DNA of 64,000 bases, taken from NCBI GenBank assembly GCA_002840685.1, contig PHBU01000001.1, forward strand, positions 1 to 64,000. Direction: 5' to 3'. Positions 60,105 through 64,000 of this stretch are shown here, in pieces (position 1 is the stretch's first letter; each line of letters starts with the position of its first letter). Source of the DNA: Chloroflexi bacterium HGW-Chloroflexi-6 (GTDB lineage: Bacteria > Chloroflexota > Anaerolineae > Anaerolineales > Villigracilaceae). The notes beneath the pieces are model-generated. The model was not told the DNA's origin and searched no databases. It worked only from the letters and a program-made list of their open reading frames with translations. Position numbers and translations under genes: made by a program.

Positions 60105-60590
60105 CTATACAGCCAAAGGTGGGCCAAGCAATTCCATCTCATGCGCACGCCACAGTGCCGGATCCTGTGGCGGCATTGCGTTGGCTTTGGTCACTTCGCG
60201 AAAGAAAGATTCCATCTTACCGGCAGGCATAAAGCTGATCAGGATGCTGCCAACATCATCGCCTGCATAGGCCCAGACATGCGGCACGTTGCGTGGAGCC
60301 AGTAGAGAGTCGCCGGGGTTCATTCTCAGTTTTTCCTGGCCCACTTCGAACAGAAATTCGCCTTTGGTAACATAGAACCACTCATCCTGATTGTAATGCA
60401 AGTGGCGCGCCGGGCCACCCTTCGCTTGAAACGTATTTTCGATAATCAGCAGCCCGCTGCTGTCAGCCGGGGTAACCTTGAAACTGATAGCGCTGATGCC
60501 AAGCCCGCGATGTTCCCCGTATTTGTCTTTGCCTGCGGTGACCAGTTGCGCGGTTGCGAAATTATTCTGGGGGATGTTGAAATTATCCAC
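60105..60590 (-). CDS. Cupin-domain protein
   Basis: GTG 60590 is preferred because AAAGG lies seven bases upstream, while the in-frame ATG at 60626 overlaps a TATAAT (60625-60630, - strand). The roughly 161-residue protein has cupin motif 1 GGPARHLHYNQDEWFYVTKG and motif 2 PGDSLLAPRNVPHVWAY with the usual metal-binding His and Glu. The role is unknown. Confidence 0.8.
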   Translation of the reverse strand: MDNFNIPQNNFATAQLVTAGKDKYGEHRGLGISAISFKVTPADSSGLLIIENTFQAKGGPARHLHYNQDEWFYVTKGEFLFEVGQEKLRMNPGDSLLAPRNVPHVWAYAGDDVGSILISFMPAGKMESFFREVTKANAMPPQDPALWRAHEMELLGPPLAV

Positions 60591-60665
60591 AATATACCTT
60601 TCAAGTTGGTTGAGTGTGGATTTCATTATAGCGGTAAATAAGCTGGCCTGCATCGGGATGCAGTT

Positions 60666-60914
60666 TTAACCTGCTTCGGTTGCTTTGCTGACAAGCGGGT
60701 TGGGGTACGGATACGAGCATAGCAGGCTGTCGGGATATTCAACCCCGCAAAAATACGGGCAAAGCGAGACATTCTTGACCGCGCAGCGGTGCTCACCGCT
60801 CTTTTCAGCCTCGTTCCACGGGCATTTCTGCTGCTGCCAGGCGATACTGCCAGGTGGGCTGGCCAGGTCGATGTCCATATTAGCGCCGGTGAGCTTGCAA
60901 ATCAGTTCATTCAT
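60666..60914 (-). CDS. Small Cys-rich protein
   Basis: The 82-residue protein carries six Cys: ELICKLTG, QQKCPWNEAE, HRCAVKNVSLCPYFCGVEY and LLCSYPYP. The spacing could hold an iron-sulfur cluster or zinc. It is not recognised as a named family. It is read between the lipoprotein and cupin genes on the same strand. Confidence 0.65.
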   Translation of the reverse strand: MNELICKLTGANMDIDLASPPGSIAWQQQKCPWNEAEKSGEHRCAVKNVSLCPYFCGVEYPDSLLCSYPYPNPLVSKATEAG

Positions 60915-60951
60915 GTTTTATCCTTTGTTAAATCGATCAGCCTGAAGCGCT

Positions 60952-62520
60952 CTACTTCGCTTCTACGATTACATAATACCAAACCCCGCCCCGTTTGCCG
61001 AAGAAATGGATTGTGTTCTCGTGCTGGGTCGGGTTATTCAGCCCCAGGCCGCAGCAATAGCCATGAATGATTTCATCGTACTGGATATTCAAAAATTGAT
61101 TGTCATAAGAAATCCCGATGCTTGGCCCTTTGCGAAAGAAATAAAAGGGTTTTTCTTCCAGTAAGTGCCAGCCGAAAACTTCTTCAAATCCAAACTTTTC
61201 GTTGAGTATTATCCCATCCTGTGTCACAAAATCGCTGACTTCCAAAATCCAGTGATTGTCCCAGGCCTGAAACCGTTCGATCGGGATGTGTGTGCCAAAA
61301 TAGGTTTCAAACGAGAAGATGAGATCATGCCGCTCGTTTCGCACCTGGACATCTGTGCGCTCGCCCAGGCCCAGGATTAACAACCCACCATCGACCCAAA
61401 TCGGCGGACGGGGAGTATACATGGGGCTGGGCGGGCCATTTTCCCAGAGCGAAGTTGCATCATCATGGATCAAATATCTCGCCGTGTTATCTGACGCATA
61501 AAAGGGCTGGCTCAAATCGTAAATGGTCTGGACAAAAAAGACCAGTTTTTCAGTATCCGGGGTTTGAAGCAGAGTAACATCGGGCAACGGATAAACGTTT
61601 TCCAGAGCCAAAGAGCCATCCTGATATAAATTGTAAAGATAGGGTTCAGCCCCGGTTCTTAGTTCATATCCATACCTTGCAATTGTTCGATTAACTTTTT
61701 CCAGGCTATTCGGAGAATACGGTTCAGAAGACTGGCTCCAAACCGGCAGGATTTCGGATGGAACGAACTTCAAAAATATCGCTTTGCCAGGGTTGGCATC
61801 TTGCGCTTCGGGCGGCAGTTGGTATTCTGTCAGTGAAAAGCTGGAAGGCAAAGGGGATGTGTTTCCCCAGAAAGCCGTATCTTGAGGGCGCGGCGGCGCA
61901 GACTGGAAATCTGGGTTGGCGCGCTCGTCCAGCGGACGCAGCCAGGTGAAGGTGTTGGCGATGCGCCCAAAGTGAGCTGCATCGGCTTTGATGTACAAAA
62001 AGCGCTCGGACAGGGGGGCAGATGGATTCTGAACAACTTCCAAGATGATGGCAGGCTCTGACAGCGAGATCAGGTGGCAGCTATATCCCTGAATTTGGCC
62101 CAACCACGAAACAGAATAAAGGCCTTTTGTGCTGATATTCGCCAGCCACTGACAGACATTCAGGTTGTTGCCCATGAACATCATTTCGGGCAGGTAACCG
62201 GTTTCGAAAAAGCCATCATCCCCACGATAAGAAGCAGTCGCATCTTCTTGTTGCCATGCAACAGGGAAATTAAACGAATACCAGCCCTGCGGGTCGAGAT
62301 AGACACGCTCATCGGGCTGGGTGGGGACGGGAACCTGGGCCTGTGTGCTGACTGCGGTGGGGCTGCCAACCGGAAAAATGATCGGCGTTTGGCTCGTAAC
62401 CGATTTGGGAAATACAGCATACGGGCTGGGAGTTACCGTTATCGGCGGCCTTGCTGCCTGGGTGCAGGATCCCAACAGCAGGAGCAGAAAAGAACAGGCA
62501 ACAATCGCAATTTTCTTCAT
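60952..62520 (-). CDS. Large lipoprotein of unknown function
   Basis: Translation from 62520 gives a signal peptide with lipobox LLLLGSCTQA and a Pro/Thr/Ser linker. About 450 residues of mixed strand-rich sequence follow with many aromatic residues (YLDPQGWYSFNFPVAWQQED is a typical PsbP/DUF-like start). The rest (HENTIHFFGKRGGVWYYVIVE at the end) is not recognised. It should sit on the outer membrane face of the cell envelope. The YrdB-like gene lies 14 bases upstream. Confidence 0.68.
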   Translation of the reverse strand: MKKIAIVACSFLLLLLGSCTQAARPPITVTPSPYAVFPKSVTSQTPIIFPVGSPTAVSTQAQVPVPTQPDERVYLDPQGWYSFNFPVAWQQEDATASYRGDDGFFETGYLPEMMFMGNNLNVCQWLANISTKGLYSVSWLGQIQGYSCHLISLSEPAIILEVVQNPSAPLSERFLYIKADAAHFGRIANTFTWLRPLDERANPDFQSAPPRPQDTAFWGNTSPLPSSFSLTEYQLPPEAQDANPGKAIFLKFVPSEILPVWSQSSEPYSPNSLEKVNRTIARYGYELRTGAEPYLYNLYQDGSLALENVYPLPDVTLLQTPDTEKLVFFVQTIYDLSQPFYASDNTARYLIHDDATSLWENGPPSPMYTPRPPIWVDGGLLILGLGERTDVQVRNERHDLIFSFETYFGTHIPIERFQAWDNHWILEVSDFVTQDGIILNEKFGFEEVFGWHLLEEKPFYFFRKGPSIGISYDNQFLNIQYDEIIHGYCCGLGLNNPTQHENTIHFFGKRGGVWYYVIVEAK

Positions 62521-62534
62521 AAAGTATTCAATGG

Positions 62535-62903
62535 TTAACGAGCAAGCAACCACCAGACGCGGTCATAGGAAATCAGGGAATGAAGCAGGCTGATGATGCC
62601 AAGAACCAGCGCCGGAATTACATGGCCCAGATCATACAAGGCCCAGGCAGCGAGCGCAAAAAATGCCAGTTCAATCACCAGTCGCAGCAGGCCGGGGATA
62701 GGAACTGGGGCCTTCCCTGATCGGCTGGGATCATTTGGAACCGCAAAAACGCCCCAAATGATCGCCAGGAGGAGCGGGATGCTCAGCGCCAGAACGAAAC
62801 GCAGCCCGTCCACGCGCTGCTGCCAGCCCCAAATTCCCATCGTCAGCAGGGCGGAGAGTTCAAGCAGGAAGCGAAGGCCAAGATTTACAGGATGTGATCC
62901 CAT
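62535..62903 (-). CDS. YrdB-family membrane protein (DUF2568)
   Basis: ATG 62903 follows GAGAAGGAACATCCC. The 122-residue protein has four helices with LGLRFLLELSALLTMGIWGW, AIIWGVFAVPNDPSRSG and LRLVIELAFFALAAWALYDL, the DUF2568 pattern. The function is not known. Confidence 0.85.
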   Translation of the reverse strand: MGSHPVNLGLRFLLELSALLTMGIWGWQQRVDGLRFVLALSIPLLLAIIWGVFAVPNDPSRSGKAPVPIPGLLRLVIELAFFALAAWALYDLGHVIPALVLGIISLLHSLISYDRVWWLLAR

Positions 62904-63104
62904 GGGATGTTCCTTCTCAATAACTGGCAAGGTTTCTTGTTTGGCGCAAACATTGACACAAAGCACATTCATTTTAGCAGTTTTCCTGTTACGATTTCGT
63001 TTCATTCAAATTCCCCAGGGACATGACCGAAAACCCTTTCGGTGTTTTGGCAATTGTAATAGAACAAATATTCTGCTAAAATAAATCCAACCCAAGGATT
63101 ATCT

Positions 63105-63686
63105 ATGTCCATCGAAATGCAACCTCTCACATCTAACTGTTGGAACGATCTGGAAAGCCTATTCAGCACAAATGGCGCTTGTGGGGGCTGCTGGTGCATG
63201 TTTTGGCGGCTGGAGCGCGCCGAGTACAAGAAATTGCGCGGTGATGGAACAAAAGCCGTTCTAAAAAGAATGGCAGAGCAAGGAGAAGCCCCGGGGCTTG
63301 TGGCGTATCTGGACGGCAAACCCGCCGCCTGGTGCTCGATCGGCCCGCGCGAAGATTACCACGCTCTTGAAAATTCACGCATCCTCAAACGTGTGGACGA
63401 TAGCCCAGTCTGGTCGATTGTCTGCTTTTTTGTCGCCAAACCTTTTCGCAAAAAAGGTCTCATGTACGATTTGCTGCGCGGCGCAGTGGATTATGCCGCC
63501 CAAAACGGCGCAAAAATGATCGAGGGCTACCCCATTGACATGCAGCATCCCAAACTCGCCGGGCAAAAACTGAACGGCCCGAGCGGCTTTATGGGCATCG
63601 CCGCCGCGTTCCGCCAGGTTGGTTTCGTCGAAGTCGGGCGGGCTTCTGAAACCCAATTGATCATGCGTTACACGGTTCAAGATTAA
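63105..63686 (+). CDS. GNAT-family acetyltransferase
   Basis: The 193-residue protein has ACGGCWCMFWRLERAEYKKL near the start and GLVAYLDGKPAAWCSIGPRE. The GNAT motif A is VCFFVAKPFRKKGLMYDLLR and the end has GIAAAFRQVGFVEVGR. This subgroup is common beside small-molecule hydrolases. The substrate is unknown. The next gene follows after nine bases. Confidence 0.82.
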   Translation: MSIEMQPLTSNCWNDLESLFSTNGACGGCWCMFWRLERAEYKKLRGDGTKAVLKRMAEQGEAPGLVAYLDGKPAAWCSIGPREDYHALENSRILKRVDDSPVWSIVCFFVAKPFRKKGLMYDLLRGAVDYAAQNGAKMIEGYPIDMQHPKLAGQKLNGPSGFMGIAAAFRQVGFVEVGRASETQLIMRYTVQD

Positions 63687-63695
63687 GGAGCAAAT

Positions 63696-64000
63696 ATGGA
63701 TATTCAGATTCAAGTCAACGATCAACCTGTCAGCGCCTTTCTGGCTCTTCCCGCCAGCGGGACCGGCCCAGGCCTGCTTGTCTTACATGCCTGGTGGGGG
63801 CTCAAACCCTTTATCAAACAACTCTGCGAGCGCCTGGCCGGGCAGGGATTTGTGGCCCTGGCTCCCGACCTGTATAACGGCCCGACCGCCAACACCATCG
63901 ACGAAGCCAAAGCCCTGACCGAATCCGCGGACTGGCAGCGGGTCGGCGACACCGTCATGGCCGCCAAAGACTACCTGCTGGCGCACCCGGCTAACACAAC
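63696..64000 (+). CDS. Dienelactone hydrolase family protein (5' part only)
   Basis: ATG 63696 follows AAGGAGCAAAT. The visible 101 residues read GPGLLVLHAWWGLKPFIKQL, CERLAGQGFVALAPDLYNG and ADWQRVGDTVMAAKDYL, the start of a DLH alpha/beta hydrolase. The nucleophile and His lie beyond the window edge. Confidence 0.85.
   Translation, partial: MDIQIQVNDQPVSAFLALPASGTGPGLLVLHAWWGLKPFIKQLCERLAGQGFVALAPDLYNGPTANTIDEAKALTESADWQRVGDTVMAAKDYLLAHPANT

Overview
The window looks like chromosomal DNA from a Chloroflexota bacterium, probably of the Anaerolineae. This is an inference from gene content and style: NTPase/WD40/LysM giants, Pro/Thr-rich lipoproteins, a Bacillus-like Rieske/cytochrome b set beside succinate dehydrogenase, and two-subunit class I fumarase. 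No rRNA, tRNA or CRISPR array was recognised.

Layout. (1) 1-5.7 kb: the 3' end of an IS5-like transposase abuts a 5'-truncated CHAT/SIR2-like gene, followed by a STAND NTPase-membrane-propeller-LysM gene; this is a damaged conflict or defence operon. (2) 5.9-12.9 kb: a RiPP operon on the + strand: HprK-like kinase, PqqD-type recognition protein, two 50-residue precursor genes, a glycosyltransferase, twin radical SAM/SPASM enzymes and an asparagine-synthetase-like (lasso-cyclase-like) protein. Between the precursors lie decayed copies of the glycosyltransferase and PqqD genes, so a whole module was once duplicated. (3) 13-21 kb: housekeeping and hypothetical genes, including class I fumarase split by a 204-bp inverted-repeat element.

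(4) 21-38.3 kb, all genes on the - strand: an integron-type cassette array without a visible integrase. Nine attC-like sites (GCCCAAC...GTTGGGC) separate short, mostly unknown genes (membrane proteins, zinc-ribbon proteins, a methyltransferase, an Mrr-type nuclease). Interleaved with them are seven copies of a promoter/operator repeat: palindrome TGACAAATGTCA, then 24-25 bases, then TATAGT or its variant. At five copies the repeat sits directly behind the 3' end of a methyltransferase gene, one intact and four reduced to 3' fragments. All seven copies point at a downstream - strand gene. Together they make an unusual mosaic expression platform and are the strongest lead in the window, along with the RiPP operon.

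(5) 38.3-51.7 kb: Nudix hydrolase, esterase, glycosyltransferase, YcaQ-like protein, DMT permease, metallophosphoesterase, lipoyl synthase, fatty acid desaturase, PAP2 phosphatase, nucleotidyltransferase and sdhCDAB. (6) 52-54.7 kb: Rieske, cytochrome b and a subunit IV/dihaem cytochrome c fusion, divergent from sdh, so succinate oxidation and quinol:cytochrome c reduction are encoded side by side. (7) 54.7-64 kb: membrane proteins, aldo/keto reductase, DNA polymerase III delta, cupin, lipoprotein, GNAT and the start of a dienelactone hydrolase.
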